Shown here: piece after piece, positions 18,100 through 27,938 of the stretch
How the letters are laid out: every line of letters begins with the position of its first letter
How positions within the stretch are numbered: position 1 is the first letter of the stretch
Source of the DNA: Neisseriaceae bacterium
GTDB lineage: Bacteria; Pseudomonadota; Gammaproteobacteria; Burkholderiales; UBA11063
NCBI GenBank assembly: GCA_947446595.1
Contig: CANFGS010000007.1
Span: 1 to 64,000 of the forward strand
Reading direction: 5' to 3'
DNA: 64,000 nucleotides
Made by a program: the position numbers and the translations under genes
Notes under the pieces: model-generated
Seen by the model: the letters and a program-made list of their open reading frames with translations, nothing else
Database searches by the model: none
What the model was told of the DNA's origin: nothing

Positions 18100-18510
18100 C
18101 TAGTCATTTGGGGTTTGGCAAACTGCTTCAATATTGTATCCATCAGGATCAAATACAAAAGCAGCATAGTAATCAGGGTGATATTCCTTGCGTATTCCTG
18201 GTTTACCATTATCTTTGCCTCCAGCCTTTATTGCTGCATGATAAAATTCATCAACTTCTTTGTGGCTTGCTGCATTAAAAGCAATATGGTGTGCCGGACT
18301 GGTTGAATTCTCAGATCCTGCACTACTTATAGAAAAATCTGGAATATTAGTGGCAGATTCACCAAATGCGGCAACTTTGCTACTTCCTGTCTTTTCTTTT
18401 GTAAGATCTAACAGTTTAGCATAACCAATTGGTGCTAATGCTAATTCATACCATTTTTTACTAACTTCAAAATTATTTACAATTAAATTAACATGATTAA
18501 TCATGGTCAT
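18100..18510 (-). CDS. VOC-family (glyoxalase/bleomycin-resistance fold) protein
   Basis: 136 aa. It begins MINHVNLIVNNFEVSKKWY and ends AAFVFDPDGYNIEAVCQ, the two beta-alpha-beta-beta-beta halves of the vicinal oxygen chelate fold. The metal-ligand positions (His5 region, His in PAHHIAFNA, Glu in NIEAV) are consistent with a metal-dependent lyase or dioxygenase-like enzyme, but the substrate cannot be told. It faces argS tail to tail. Confidence 0.82.
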   Translation of the reverse strand: MTMINHVNLIVNNFEVSKKWYELALAPIGYAKLLDLTKEKTGSSKVAAFGESATNIPDFSISSAGSENSTSPAHHIAFNAASHKEVDEFYHAAIKAGGKDNGKPGIRKEYHPDYYAAFVFDPDGYNIEAVCQTPND

Positions 18511-18670
18511 TTCCTTTTAAGTTTATTATGTATAAATGAACAACATAACTATAACATACAATTCATAAAAAACTTGAGGTATAAAGTGGTAATTTTAGCT
18601 ATAAAAAAATTGTCTAATAATTTAGCTATATAATAAATGATGTTTTTAATGAAAATTTAGAATTTGAGTG

Positions 18671-18679
18671 TGGTACAAT
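18671..18679 (+). promoter_or_regulatory. Extended -10 promoter before the 2Fe-2S protein gene
   Basis: TGG followed by TACAAT (18674-18679), 55 bases upstream of the 18734 start. Likely drives the 2Fe-2S protein and the downstream kdpD-like gene. Confidence 0.4.
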
Positions 18680-18733
18680 TTTCTAACTCTAACTACAAAA
18701 TGATACTAAACTATATATAGAAAGGGGCCTAAA

Positions 18734-19036
18734 ATGTTTTATAAAAAGCATATATTTTTTTGTACTAATATAAAAAAAGATGGAGCTGGATGTGGAAGTA
18801 TCTGTAGTCAAGATATGCAAAGTTTAGCTAAAAAGCACCTCCAAAATACTGATAATTGGGGTGAGGGTAAGGTTCGTGCTAGTAAATCAGCTTGTTTGGG
18901 GCGTTGTGAGCTAGGTCCTGTTGCTGTCGTATATCCAGAAAGTACCTGGTATACATATATTGATGAAAATGATGTAGCTGAAATTATTGATAAGCATTTA
19001 ATAGATGGTGAAATTGTAAAGCGTTTGCAGATTTAA
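18734..19036 (+). CDS. Thioredoxin-like 2Fe-2S ferredoxin
   Basis: 100 aa. Cysteines in FFCTNIKKDGAGCGSICSQ and SACLGRCELGP match the 2Fe-2S ferredoxin of thioredoxin-like fold, where C-x(10-12)-C and C-x3-C hold the cluster. A small soluble electron carrier is the likely role; the partner is unknown. The AAGGGG stretch before the ATG is a strong ribosome binding site. The kdpD-like gene follows after about 20 bases, probably on the same transcript. Confidence 0.85.
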   Translation: MFYKKHIFFCTNIKKDGAGCGSICSQDMQSLAKKHLQNTDNWGEGKVRASKSACLGRCELGPVAVVYPESTWYTYIDENDVAEIIDKHLIDGEIVKRLQI

Positions 19037-19057
19037 TCAAGTAACTTGGATATAAAT

Positions 19058-21010
19058 ATGAATCATGATAATCGTCCAGATCCAGAAGAGCTATTAAAAC
19101 AAATAGAGGAGCATAAGCGTGGTAGCTTAAAGATATTTCTAGGTGCTGCTGCTGGTGTTGGTAAAACTTATGCAATGCTAAAAGCTGCAAGCCAATTAAA
19201 AGCAGATGGTGAAGATGTAGTCATTGGTTATGTTGAAACTCATAATAGGGAAGATACTAAACTTTTATTACCAAAAGATATAGAGTATATCTCTCTTAAA
19301 GTAATTAATTATAAAGGAACTGAACTTAAAGAGTTTGATATTGATAAAACTCTAGCACGCCACCCATCAATAGTTATTTTAGACGAACTTGCCCATACTA
19401 ATGTCATTGGTTCTAGAAATAGTAAACGTTATCAGGATGTTTTAGAGCTATTAAATGCAGGGATTAATGTTTATACCGCTCTAAATGTACAACACTTGGA
19501 GTCACTTAATAATATAGTCGAACAAATTACCGAAATTAAGATTAATGAAACAGTTCCTGATCAGATTGTTGAAGATGCTGATGAAGTGGTGTTAATTGAT
19601 TTACCTCCTGAAGAGCTTATCGAACGCTTAACCGATGGTAAAATATATCCAAAAGAGAGAATTGATGCTGCATTAGCAAATTTTTTTCGTAAAGGAAATC
19701 TGACTGCCTTACGTGAACTGTCACTTAGAAAAACTGCTCAGAAAGTAGATAAACAGGTTCTTGAGTATCGAAGCCAAGAGGCAATTGCTAATGTTTGGGC
19801 TAGTAATGATAAATTACTTCTGGTTTTAGAAGCTGGGCATTCAAGTGAACGAATCATTCGTCATGCTAAAAATCTATTTGATAAAGGGTTTAGTCAGTGG
19901 TTCGTCGCTTATGTTGAAAGCCCACGTTTTGAAAAAATTCGTGCTAAAGATAAACAAAGAATAGTGGATTTGCTAGATTTGTCAAGACAGTTTGGAGCTA
20001 CTGTAATCCAGGTCATTGGTGTTGATGAGGCTGTAGCTATTGCTAATACTATTAATGAATATAATATTAATACTGTTATATTAGCACAATATAAACAACC
20101 TTTATATCAAAGATTATTTCGTAAGAGTTTAGCTAATAGTTTATCTGCAATTCTTCCAAGCATTAATATGAGTTTAGTTGGTGATGAAACAATTTGGCAA
20201 ACTGGTAATATAAAATATAAAATTAATTATTTAAAAATTATACAGAAAATAGTATATTTTACGATTATCTTTGGAGTTGTGGGTGGGGTTGGATATAATT
20301 TACGAGGTTTATTATCCCCAGCTAATATTTTGATGATTTATTTATTAGTTATGATATTAGCAAATAAAGGACGCGGAAATTTGTCTGCATTCATTGCAGC
20401 TTTTATTGGTACATTGTCATTTGATTTTTTTATTATTCCAACGTCTTTTTCTATAAATGTTACAGATCCGCAATACTTGTTTACATTTATGTTTTTACTA
20501 ATAATTGGTGTTACTTTTAGTGTTATAAATGGCAATTTACGTTTTCAGGTTTCAAAGCTTAGTCGCTTACAACAGCAAAGTGAACTATTTAATACTTTAA
20601 ATCGTGATTTGGCTGGAGTTACAAAAGTCCCCCAAATAGGAGGAATAATACCAAAACTTTTTCGTTTAATGTTTCATACCAAATTTATGTTATTACTTTC
20701 TAATAGTAATGAAAAGCTTGAGTTTAACTGTGGGGAAAGTTTAAGTCATTATGATGAAAGTATAGCTTCATGGGTATTTACCAATAAACACAGTGCTGGT
20801 CGCAATACCGATACATTTGCAGGTAATAATTTATATTATACTCCTATACTATTTAAAACTCATTCTCTCGGGGTGCTAGTAGTTGCCCCAAATGATTCTG
20901 TTGAGTTCTTTTTACCTGATTTACAGTTATTACTTAATAGTTTTCTTGAGCAATTAGCTATTACGCTAGAGCGTATTTATTTGACAAAACCACACAAAAT
21001 CAGTAATTAA
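19058..21010 (+). CDS. kdpD: KdpD-like sensor without histidine kinase domain
   Basis: 650 aa against about 890 for E. coli KdpD. In order: the KdpD N-terminal domain with Walker A GAAAGVGKTYAML and Walker B ILDELAHTN (residues about 15-210), a universal-stress-like domain (about 245-365), four membrane segments of the DUF4118 type (about 390-485) and a GAF-like region to the end. The dimerisation/phosphoacceptor helix and the ATPase domain are missing, and the frame ends cleanly before emrB. No kdpE lies in the window. I prefer the ATG at 19058, which has GGA seven bases upstream; an in-frame TTG at 19046 would add four residues. It may sense potassium or cyclic di-AMP, but signalling by phosphotransfer is not possible with this chain alone. 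Confidence 0.88.
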   Translation: MNHDNRPDPEELLKQIEEHKRGSLKIFLGAAAGVGKTYAMLKAASQLKADGEDVVIGYVETHNREDTKLLLPKDIEYISLKVINYKGTELKEFDIDKTLARHPSIVILDELAHTNVIGSRNSKRYQDVLELLNAGINVYTALNVQHLESLNNIVEQITEIKINETVPDQIVEDADEVVLIDLPPEELIERLTDGKIYPKERIDAALANFFRKGNLTALRELSLRKTAQKVDKQVLEYRSQEAIANVWASNDKLLLVLEAGHSSERIIRHAKNLFDKGFSQWFVAYVESPRFEKIRAKDKQRIVDLLDLSRQFGATVIQVIGVDEAVAIANTINEYNINTVILAQYKQPLYQRLFRKSLANSLSAILPSINMSLVGDETIWQTGNIKYKINYLKIIQKIVYFTIIFGVVGGVGYNLRGLLSPANILMIYLLVMILANKGRGNLSAFIAAFIGTLSFDFFIIPTSFSINVTDPQYLFTFMFLLIIGVTFSVINGNLRFQVSKLSRLQQQSELFNTLNRDLAGVTKVPQIGGIIPKLFRLMFHTKFMLLLSNSNEKLEFNCGESLSHYDESIASWVFTNKHSAGRNTDTFAGNNLYYTPILFKTHSLGVLVVAPNDSVEFFLPDLQLLLNSFLEQLAITLERIYLTKPHKISN

Positions 21011-21046
21011 TTTATTGATGACACTCAAAAGTGAGATTATTTGTAG

Positions 21047-21052
21047 TATAAT
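21047..21052 (+). promoter_or_regulatory. Candidate -10 box of the efflux operon
   Basis: A perfect TATAAT 34 bases before the emrB start, in the 69-base gap after kdpD. A convincing -35 at normal spacing is not seen. Confidence 0.4.
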
Positions 21053-21085
21053 TCATCTTTCATATAGATATTAGCGAAAGTGAAT

Positions 21086-22591
21086 ATGAGCATCTGGACT
21101 GAGCGTCGAACAATTGTTGCATATGCCCTAAGTATATTGGCATTAGCTGAAATTATTGACTTGACTATTGTATCCGTTGCGATTCCTGATTTAATGGGAG
21201 CACTAGGTGCTAATATCAACGATATTTCATTAACCATGACAAGCTATATAGTTGCTGCTGCAATATGTATACCACTAACTGGGTTAATGACCAAAAAATA
21301 TGGCACTAAAAATGTAGCGCTTATTTCAACTATTATCTTTGGTTGCGCTTCAATTCTATGCGGAACAGCAACAAATCTAGAACAGATGATTATATACCGC
21401 TTGATTCAAGGGGTTGGCGGTGCTTTCTTACCAGCTTTAGCTCAATCCCATGTTGTTGGAAATTTCACAGAAGAAGAACAACCCAAAATAATGTCAATAG
21501 TAACTATCTGTATTGTTTTAGGTCCAATTATTGGTCCTGTAATGGGTGGTACTATTATTGAAAATTGGAATTGGAGATGGGTTTTTTATGTAAATGTACC
21601 TGTATGTACTCTAGGTTTTGTTATGCTGTTATTTTTTATGGAAGACAGCAAAAAAGAAGATGTGAAGATTGATTTTACAAGCTTCTTTTTTATGCTAGTT
21701 GGGGTTGGGTGTCTTGAGTATTTTGTTGATGAGGGAAATACTAATCAATGGTTCCAGTCTATTGAGATGATTTGTTTATTAGCAGTTGCGATTATATTTT
21801 TGGGTTTTTTTGTATGGCGGGGACGTATTTTATCTGCAGTAGTAAATTTTGCGATTTTCAAGAATCCAAATTTTGTATTGTCGTGTATTATGATGTTTGT
21901 ATTTTTTGCAATGTTATCAGGTGGTCTTACATATTTTTCATCAATGCTACAAAATGTTTATGGAATGGCAGTTGATACTGCAGGTTATTTGCAGGTGCCG
22001 CGTGGTGTAGCTGCAGTTATTGGCGCTCCTATTTATATTCATTTGAGTAAGAAAATAGATGCTCGTATTTTAATGTCATTTGCAATGTTATTAAGTGGGG
22101 CTTGTCTAATTGGAATGAGTTATATGGGGCCTTCTCCGAATATTAAATTAATATTCCTCTTGATATTCTTGCAAGGTTTTGGGATGATAGGTATATTTGT
22201 ATTATTAATATCAACCGCTTATATTGGAGTGCCTGAAGAATTAAGTGGGGACTGCTCTGGTGTGTTTAATTTTGCTCGGAATTTTTCGATGTCAATTGGT
22301 ACTTCAATTGCGGCAACGGTATTATCAACCCAACAACAAGTTGTCTGGAGTGATTTAGTCTCACATGTATCTGATTATGCTCGTGGGTTTCATATATGGT
22401 CACAAAATCTAAGTGGATTGTCTAGTACCAGAAATGCACAATTAATATCATATACAGTACAAAAAGGCTCTTTGTTTCAGTCATATCTTGACTTATATTT
22501 TATGACGGGCTGTATTATTTTAGGTATATTTTGGATGCCATTTATTTTGAAGCGGCCAAAACCAAATGCAAAACCTGTAATGGCACATTAA
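21086..22591 (+). CDS. emrB: DHA2-family MFS drug exporter, EmrB type
   Basis: 501 aa with about 14 hydrophobic segments. The DHA2 drug:proton antiporter family is shown by LAEIIDLTIVSVAIPDLMG (motif D1, segment 1), LMTKKYGTKNV (motif A) and RLIQGVGGAFLPAL plus GPIIGPVMGGTIIENWNWRW (motif C and the loop after it). With the membrane-fusion and outer-membrane genes behind it, it forms a tripartite pump from the inner membrane to the outside. I chose the ATG at 21086 (GAAAG five bases upstream) over a GTG at 21080. Confidence 0.9.
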   Translation: MSIWTERRTIVAYALSILALAEIIDLTIVSVAIPDLMGALGANINDISLTMTSYIVAAAICIPLTGLMTKKYGTKNVALISTIIFGCASILCGTATNLEQMIIYRLIQGVGGAFLPALAQSHVVGNFTEEEQPKIMSIVTICIVLGPIIGPVMGGTIIENWNWRWVFYVNVPVCTLGFVMLLFFMEDSKKEDVKIDFTSFFFMLVGVGCLEYFVDEGNTNQWFQSIEMICLLAVAIIFLGFFVWRGRILSAVVNFAIFKNPNFVLSCIMMFVFFAMLSGGLTYFSSMLQNVYGMAVDTAGYLQVPRGVAAVIGAPIYIHLSKKIDARILMSFAMLLSGACLIGMSYMGPSPNIKLIFLLIFLQGFGMIGIFVLLISTAYIGVPEELSGDCSGVFNFARNFSMSIGTSIAATVLSTQQQVVWSDLVSHVSDYARGFHIWSQNLSGLSSTRNAQLISYTVQKGSLFQSYLDLYFMTGCIILGIFWMPFILKRPKPNAKPVMAH

Positions 22592-22622
22592 ACTTTTAGT
22601 ATTTATTTAAGGATTATCCACA

Positions 22623-23639
22623 ATGGAAGAACAACAAGCTGCTAAAATGCGTAAGCAAACTAATACACAAAAATCATCTAAAAATCTTTTTATAGGTGGT
22701 GGAGTAATTGCATTGGTGGCAATAGCTATAGCCTTATATTATAATCATACGCGTAAGTACCCAAGTACAGATGATGCATATGTAAATGCTAATTTGATTA
22801 ATATAGCTCCAAAAGTTGGTGGGTTTATTAAAAATATCAATGTATCTAAAAATCAATTAGTACATAAGGGTGACTTGTTATTTCAAATTGACCCCATAGA
22901 TTATATGTTAGAATCAAATCAAACAGCCCATCAGGTCTCGTATGCACAGCAACAGGTGGATGTTGAGAGTCAGAATATAGCAGTTGCTAAAGTGAATGTG
23001 GCTAAAGCAAAAGCGGATTATGATTTTAGTCAAAAAATGGCAAAACGGTATACTAATTTATTTAAGCAAAAAGCTGGTACTGAGCAGGATATGCAAAAAT
23101 ATGTTAATGATGCTACCCAGTCTAAACAACAGCTTGATGCTATGAATTTAGCTTATAGTCAATCACATACACGCTATAAATCAGCTCTAGCACAATTAAA
23201 TGCTAATAAATCAGCTCTAGATAGTGCAATTACTCAAACTAGCTATGCAGATATTTATGCAGGTGCTAATGGGTTTATTACTAATCTAAATCTTGCTGAG
23301 GGGCAGTTGGTTCAATCTGGAGAGAATCTTTTTGGTTTGGTGGATGATAGTAGTTGGTGGGTTGATGCTAATTTCAAAGAAACTCAGATTGAGCGTATTA
23401 AAGTGGGCCAGATGGCAAAGGTAAAACTTGATCTTTATGACCACGTGTATACCGGTGTAGTTCAAAGCATAAGTCGTGCGAGTGGCAATACTTTCTCAAT
23501 ATTACCCGCACAAAATGCAACTGGTAATTGGGTTAAGGTTACTCAACGCTTTACCGTAGTAATTAAAATAGAAGATGACCCTAAATTTCCGCTTCGAGTT
23601 GGTGCAAGTACTGAAGTTACTGTTGATACTACTAAGTAA
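22623..23639 (+). CDS. emrA: Membrane-fusion (HlyD/EmrA) periplasmic adaptor
   Basis: 338 aa. A cytoplasmic N-terminus is followed by one membrane segment (about 24-42). Then comes the biotinyl-lipoyl-like segment STDDAYVNANLINIAPKVGG, a long alpha-hairpin coiled coil (about 95-200) and the barrel segment with PVGxS-like residues near the C-terminus (GASTEVTVD). It links EmrB to the outer-membrane channel. It begins 31 bases after emrB and ends 15 bases before the channel gene. Confidence 0.9.
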   Translation: MEEQQAAKMRKQTNTQKSSKNLFIGGGVIALVAIAIALYYNHTRKYPSTDDAYVNANLINIAPKVGGFIKNINVSKNQLVHKGDLLFQIDPIDYMLESNQTAHQVSYAQQQVDVESQNIAVAKVNVAKAKADYDFSQKMAKRYTNLFKQKAGTEQDMQKYVNDATQSKQQLDAMNLAYSQSHTRYKSALAQLNANKSALDSAITQTSYADIYAGANGFITNLNLAEGQLVQSGENLFGLVDDSSWWVDANFKETQIERIKVGQMAKVKLDLYDHVYTGVVQSISRASGNTFSILPAQNATGNWVKVTQRFTVVIKIEDDPKFPLRVGASTEVTVDTTK

Positions 23640-23654
23640 GACGGGGAGACTATA

Positions 23655-25121
23655 ATGAAGTTAAAGTTATTAAATGTGCTGTTGGTATCAGGAATACTTG
23701 CTGGGTGCGGTTTACTTGGCCCAGATTATAAAAAGCCTGATATAGATACACCATCAAATTGGAAAAATGGACATAGCAATGTGAATGAAAGTAGTGCTTT
23801 AATGTCAGACACAGCTTGGTGGGAGCAATTTAAAAATCCTGAGTTAAATGAAATGATACATCAGGCTTTACTTAATAATAATAATATACAAATAGCAATC
23901 GGTAATATAGCACAAGCACAAGCATCTCTTAAAAAAGCTCAGATGGCTTGGGTTCCTACGATAAACTTTGGTGGTAGTGCATTTGTTGGGCAGTCATTTA
24001 ACCAAAACGTTACTCCAACAGGTGCATTAAGTACAATTCCAATTGCTAACAATCTAGATTTTAATGGTGCTTATGCAGGATTTACTCCATCGTATTCGTT
24101 TAATATATTTCAAAATATAAAAAATGAAGATGTAGCAAAATTAAATCTAAAAGTGCAACAAGCGTCCAAAAATTCGGTGCGACTTGCTGTTATAGGTCAA
24201 GTTTCTGGTGGTTATTTCACGCTACTAGGGTTGCATAAGCAGCTTGAATTAGAAAAACAAATGGTAGCTGACCTTGAAGAAAATCGTAAATACACCAAAG
24301 TACAAATTGCAAATGGCTCACAAAGTCAAATGAATTTAGATGAAATTGATCAAGCTGTATATAGTATTAGTGTTAATTTATCATCAATTAAAGATAATAT
24401 TGCACAGACACAAAATGCACTTCAAGTTTTAATGAATAAAAATCCAGATACTATTATTACTAATACTGATTTTGATGATATTGAGACTGATGGAGTAGTA
24501 CCAATTAATTTACCATCTGAAGTACTAAAAAACCGTCCAGATATTATTTATTCAGAATATCAAGTACAAGTTAGTAATGCTCAAATTGGTGTTGCTATGT
24601 CGGCATTTTTCCCAAGCATTAATTTAACTTCACCGGTTGGGTTAAGTACTTTTCAACTAAGTAATCTACTAAACGGTAGTAATGATTTTTGGGTAACACA
24701 AGTTAGTGCAGCTATGCCGATACTGAATCTTGGTATCTATCAAGATATTAAGAAATCAAAAGCTAATTATTATTCTGCATACTATAATTATATTCAAACA
24801 GTTAGAAGTGCGTTTGCTGATGTAGATAATAATTTATCTAAGCATGCAAGTACTGATGAAGCATATGAAGTTCAACAAAAAAGTATGCATGCAGCAAATG
24901 AATTATATCACTTAGGAACTCTAGAATATAAAAATGGTGCAAAAAGCTATGCAAGTACTATAAATTATAAAATAAATATTGATAATACTAAATTAAATCT
25001 TAACAAAGCAAAAATGAATCAGCTAATTAGTATAGTTAATTTATATCAATCTTTGGGTGGTGGTTATAATATAGATAATACTGAAAGCCAAAACAAATTT
25101 GGTGATAGCCACGACATCTAA
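23655..25121 (+). CDS. Outer-membrane efflux lipoprotein (NodT/OprM type)
   Basis: 488 aa. A lipoprotein signal peptide ends in the lipobox LAGC (Cys18). The mature protein begins with the family's GPDYKKP and WWEQFKNPELNEMI, followed by two repeated outer-membrane-efflux-protein halves with long helices and two beta-strand pairs, including LKNRPDIIYSEYQV between the halves. It is the TolC-like channel of the emrAB pump. Transcription then passes into a 98-base gap holding the kdpB promoter. Confidence 0.92.
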   Translation: MKLKLLNVLLVSGILAGCGLLGPDYKKPDIDTPSNWKNGHSNVNESSALMSDTAWWEQFKNPELNEMIHQALLNNNNIQIAIGNIAQAQASLKKAQMAWVPTINFGGSAFVGQSFNQNVTPTGALSTIPIANNLDFNGAYAGFTPSYSFNIFQNIKNEDVAKLNLKVQQASKNSVRLAVIGQVSGGYFTLLGLHKQLELEKQMVADLEENRKYTKVQIANGSQSQMNLDEIDQAVYSISVNLSSIKDNIAQTQNALQVLMNKNPDTIITNTDFDDIETDGVVPINLPSEVLKNRPDIIYSEYQVQVSNAQIGVAMSAFFPSINLTSPVGLSTFQLSNLLNGSNDFWVTQVSAAMPILNLGIYQDIKKSKANYYSAYYNYIQTVRSAFADVDNNLSKHASTDEAYEVQQKSMHAANELYHLGTLEYKNGAKSYASTINYKINIDNTKLNLNKAKMNQLISIVNLYQSLGGGYNIDNTESQNKFGDSHDI

Positions 25122-25145
25122 CCCAAATTTTACTAAATTATATTA

Positions 25146-25175
25146 TTGACAACTAGCCTAGTGCAGTAGTATAGT
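25146..25175 (+). promoter_or_regulatory. Sigma-70-type promoter of kdpBCFA
   Basis: A perfect -35 TTGACA (25146-25151) and a -10 TATAGT (25170-25175) with 18 bases between, about 45 bases before kdpB. No direct repeat resembling a KdpE site was identified. Confidence 0.5.
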
Positions 25176-25219
25176 ATTGCAATTCTTCAAGTTTATTTAA
25201 TATTTTAGTATTGAAGGTT

Positions 25220-27271
25220 ATGAAACATAAAAATTTATTTGATAAAAAGATGCTAATTCCAGCATTAATCGATAGTTTTCTTAAGTTAAACCCCAAAGCC
25301 CAAGCCAAAAATCCCGTTATGTTTGTAGTATATATCGGGAGTATCCTAACTACATTCTTGGTTGTTTATTCTCTGTGCGGATATGATGCAGGTGGAACTA
25401 CTGGTTTTATTTTAAGTATTACTTTATGGCTATGGTTTACTTTATTATTCGCTAATTTCGCTGAAAGTATTGCCGAGGGTAGATCTAAGGCTCAAGCTGA
25501 AAGCCTAAAAAGTGTCAAAAAAGATGTTCCTGCAAAACTTCTTAAACATGCCAAATTTGGCACACGTCCTGATGTTGTCTCAAGTAGTACCTTAAAAAAA
25601 GGTGATATAGTTTTAATTGAGGCAGGGGATATAATTCCTTGTGACGGTGAAGTACTAAATGGGTGTGCTTCAGTTGATGAAAGTGCTATTACTGGAGAGT
25701 CAGCACCTGTAATTCGCGAGTCAGGTGGTGATTTTTGTTCAGTTACAGGTGGCACGAGAGTTTTATCTGATTGGGTTATTGTGCAAATTAGTGTAAACCC
25801 AGGGGAGAGTTTTCTTGATCGAATGATTTCGATGGTTGAGGGGGCTAAACGTCAAAAGACTCCTAATGAAATTGCTTTATCGATACTATTAACTGCATTA
25901 ACAATAGTATTTTTATTAGTTGTAGTTACCTTACTTCCAATGTCTATTTATAGTGTAAATGCTAATCATAGCGGTAGTCCAATTACAATAACCATTCTTG
26001 TTGCTCTTCTGGTTTGCTTGATTCCAACTACTATTGGGGGTTTATTGTCAGCTATTGGTGTAGCAGGTATGGGGCGCATGATGGAAGCTAATGTAATAGC
26101 TACTTCAGGTCGCGCGATTGAAGCTTCAGGTGATGTTGATGTCTTACTTCTTGATAAAACAGGTACTATTACTTATGGTAATCGTCAAGCACGTAATTTT
26201 TATCCGTTAGCAAATGTTGATAAAAAAGTATTAGCCGAGAGTTGCTTTTATTCATCCCTTGCTGATGAGACACCTGAAGGTAAAAGTATTATTTTATTAT
26301 CTCATGAATATGGTTTTAATGAAAATACCATTGATAAAGAAAAAATGACGTTTGTACCATTTACTGCTCAAACTAGAATGTCTGGAGTTGATATTGATGA
26401 TATTATAATTCGTAAGGGTGCATCTGATGCAATTAAGCGCTATATAATAGAAAATAAAGGTATATTCCCAGATGAAGCGCAAAAGATAGTTGATATGGTA
26501 GCTTCTCGTGGCTCTACTCCTTTAGCTGTTGCTAAAGGTAATGAAGTACTTGGGATTATCGAATTAAAAGATATCGTAAAAGAAGGTATTAAAGAAAAAT
26601 TTGCTCAGTTACGCCAAATGGGTATTAAAACCATTATGGTTACAGGTAATAATCGATTAACTGCAGCGGCTATTACAGCCGAAGCTGGAGTTGATGATTT
26701 TTTAGCGGAAGCTACACCAGAGGCAAAATTAGAAATTATTCGTAAATACCAAGCGTCAGGTAATCTAGTAGCTATGACTGGAGATGGCACTAATGATGCT
26801 CCAGCATTAGCACAAGCTGATGTGGCGGTTGCTATGAATAGTGGCACACAAGCCGCAAAAGAAGCTGCTAATATGGTTGATCTAGACTCATCACCTACAA
26901 AACTAATCCAGATAGTTGAAATTGGTAAACAGATGTTGATGACCCGAGGTTCTTTGACAACATTTAGTATAGCTAATGATATTGCCAAATATTTTGCAAT
27001 TATACCAGCAACTTTCGCTTCAACCTATCCAGTTCTAAATAAATTAAATATTATGCATTTGGCATCTCCAGCTTCAGCAATTTTATCTGCTGTGATATTT
27101 AATGCTTTAATAATAATAGCATTAATTCCATTAGCATTAAAAGGGGTTAGCTTTAAACCAATGAGTGCTAGTAGTTTACTTAGACGGAATTTTTTAATTT
27201 ATGGTTTGGGTGGCGTTATTGTGCCATTTATTGGTATTAAAATAATTGATACCATTTTACAATTAATTTAG
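25220..27271 (+). CDS. kdpB: Potassium-transporting P-type ATPase, ATP-binding subunit
   Basis: 683 aa. KdpB hydrolyses ATP to power high-affinity potassium uptake through KdpA. Features: [17 protein letters not shown] (actuator loop), a membrane segment with [13 protein letters not shown], phosphorylation motif [11 protein letters not shown], the MSGVD nucleotide-binding region, and [19 protein letters not shown]. Length and domain order are normal. I use the ATG at 25220, which matches the family N-terminus ([13 protein letters not shown]); a TTG at 25211 is less likely. It is the first gene of the operon, unlike kdpFABC. Confidence 0.95.
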   Translation: MKHKNLFDKKMLIPALIDSFLKLNPKAQAKNPVMFVVYIGSILTTFLVVYSLCGYDAGGTTGFILSITLWLWFTLLFANFAESIAEGRSKAQAESLKSVKKDVPAKLLKHAKFGTRPDVVSSSTLKKGDIVLIEAGDIIPCDGEVLNGCASVDESAITGESAPVIRESGGDFCSVTGGTRVLSDWVIVQISVNPGESFLDRMISMVEGAKRQKTPNEIALSILLTALTIVFLLVVVTLLPMSIYSVNANHSGSPITITILVALLVCLIPTTIGGLLSAIGVAGMGRMMEANVIATSGRAIEASGDVDVLLLDKTGTITYGNRQARNFYPLANVDKKVLAESCFYSSLADETPEGKSIILLSHEYGFNENTIDKEKMTFVPFTAQTRMSGVDIDDIIIRKGASDAIKRYIIENKGIFPDEAQKIVDMVASRGSTPLAVAKGNEVLGIIELKDIVKEGIKEKFAQLRQMGIKTIMVTGNNRLTAAAITAEAGVDDFLAEATPEAKLEIIRKYQASGNLVAMTGDGTNDAPALAQADVAVAMNSGTQAAKEAANMVDLDSSPTKLIQIVEIGKQMLMTRGSLTTFSIANDIAKYFAIIPATFASTYPVLNKLNIMHLASPASAILSAVIFNALIIIALIPLALKGVSFKPMSASSLLRRNFLIYGLGGVIVPFIGIKIIDTILQLI

Positions 27272-27279
27272 GATTAATT

Positions 27280-27840
27280 ATGCAGCAAATAAAATCAGCA
27301 GTAATAACTTTTATAGTTTTAACTATATTAACAGGAATTATTTATCCGCTTATAGTCTTTGGTTTTGGACAAGTATTTGCATCTTATGAGGCTAATGGTA
27401 GCCTCGTAACAGTTAACGGTAAAATTATAGGTTCGGCACTTATTGGGCAAAGTTTTACTGATAATAAATATCTGTGGGGTAGGCCATCAGCAACTGGAGA
27501 CCATCCTTATAATCCTCTTGCTTCAGGTGGGGCTAATCTTGGTCCTAGTAATCCAAATCTTTTAAATGCAGTAACTGATAGGGTAAATACTTTAGGTGCA
27601 AATGCGATTAATCCAGCTCCTATTGACTTGGTAACTAGCTCTGGAAGTGGTCTTGATCCAGATATTAGTATTGCTTCAGCTTATTTTCAGATTAAAAGAA
27701 TTGCCAAAGCTCGTGGTATTAGTGAAGATAGTGTAGAAAATATTATTAATAAAAATGCCAAATATCCACTTTTAGGATTTATTGGTGAACCACGAGTTAA
27801 TGTTTTAGAAGTTAATCTAGCTTTAGATGGGGTTAAATAA
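27280..27840 (+). CDS. kdpC: Potassium-transporting ATPase KdpC subunit
   Basis: 186 aa. One N-terminal membrane segment (about 8-30) is followed by a periplasmic domain with GQSFTDNKYLWGRPSATGD and the PASGLDP-like block SSGSGLDPDISIASA. KdpC is the accessory subunit that stabilises the pump and affects nucleotide affinity. It lies 8 bases after kdpB. Its stop codon shares a base with the start of kdpF. Confidence 0.95.
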   Translation: MQQIKSAVITFIVLTILTGIIYPLIVFGFGQVFASYEANGSLVTVNGKIIGSALIGQSFTDNKYLWGRPSATGDHPYNPLASGGANLGPSNPNLLNAVTDRVNTLGANAINPAPIDLVTSSGSGLDPDISIASAYFQIKRIAKARGISEDSVENIINKNAKYPLLGFIGEPRVNVLEVNLALDGVK

Positions 27841-27929
27841 TGGATTTTTTATATATTATTTCTGGTATTATTGCAATTGGTTTACTTATTTATCTAATTA
27901 TTACTTTATTTTTTCCTGAAAAGTTTTAA
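27840..27929 (+). CDS. kdpF: KdpF small membrane subunit (29 aa)
   Basis: A 29-codon frame whose ATG shares its A with the kdpC stop. The peptide is one hydrophobic helix (IISGIIAIGLLIYLIITL) ending FFPEKF. This matches the KdpF ending, usually (L/F)xPE(K/R)F, and kdpF is normally next to kdpA, as here. KdpF stabilises the KdpABC complex in the inner membrane. It is too short for most gene callers. Stop 9 bases before kdpA. Confidence 0.85.
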   Translation: MDFLYIISGIIAIGLLIYLIITLFFPEKF

Positions 27930-27938
27930 GGTCAAAAA

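Noticed and set aside
21011-21079. Remnant of the missing KdpD kinase domain
   Set aside because: The gap is only 69 bases to 21079 and shows no H-box or N-box coding pattern in any frame, so the kinase part is not merely shifted out of frame there.
26605-26988. A 127-codon open frame opposite kdpB
   Set aside because: It lies within the conserved GDGTNDAP region of kdpB on the other strand, with no family resemblance or start signals; a shadow of the real gene.
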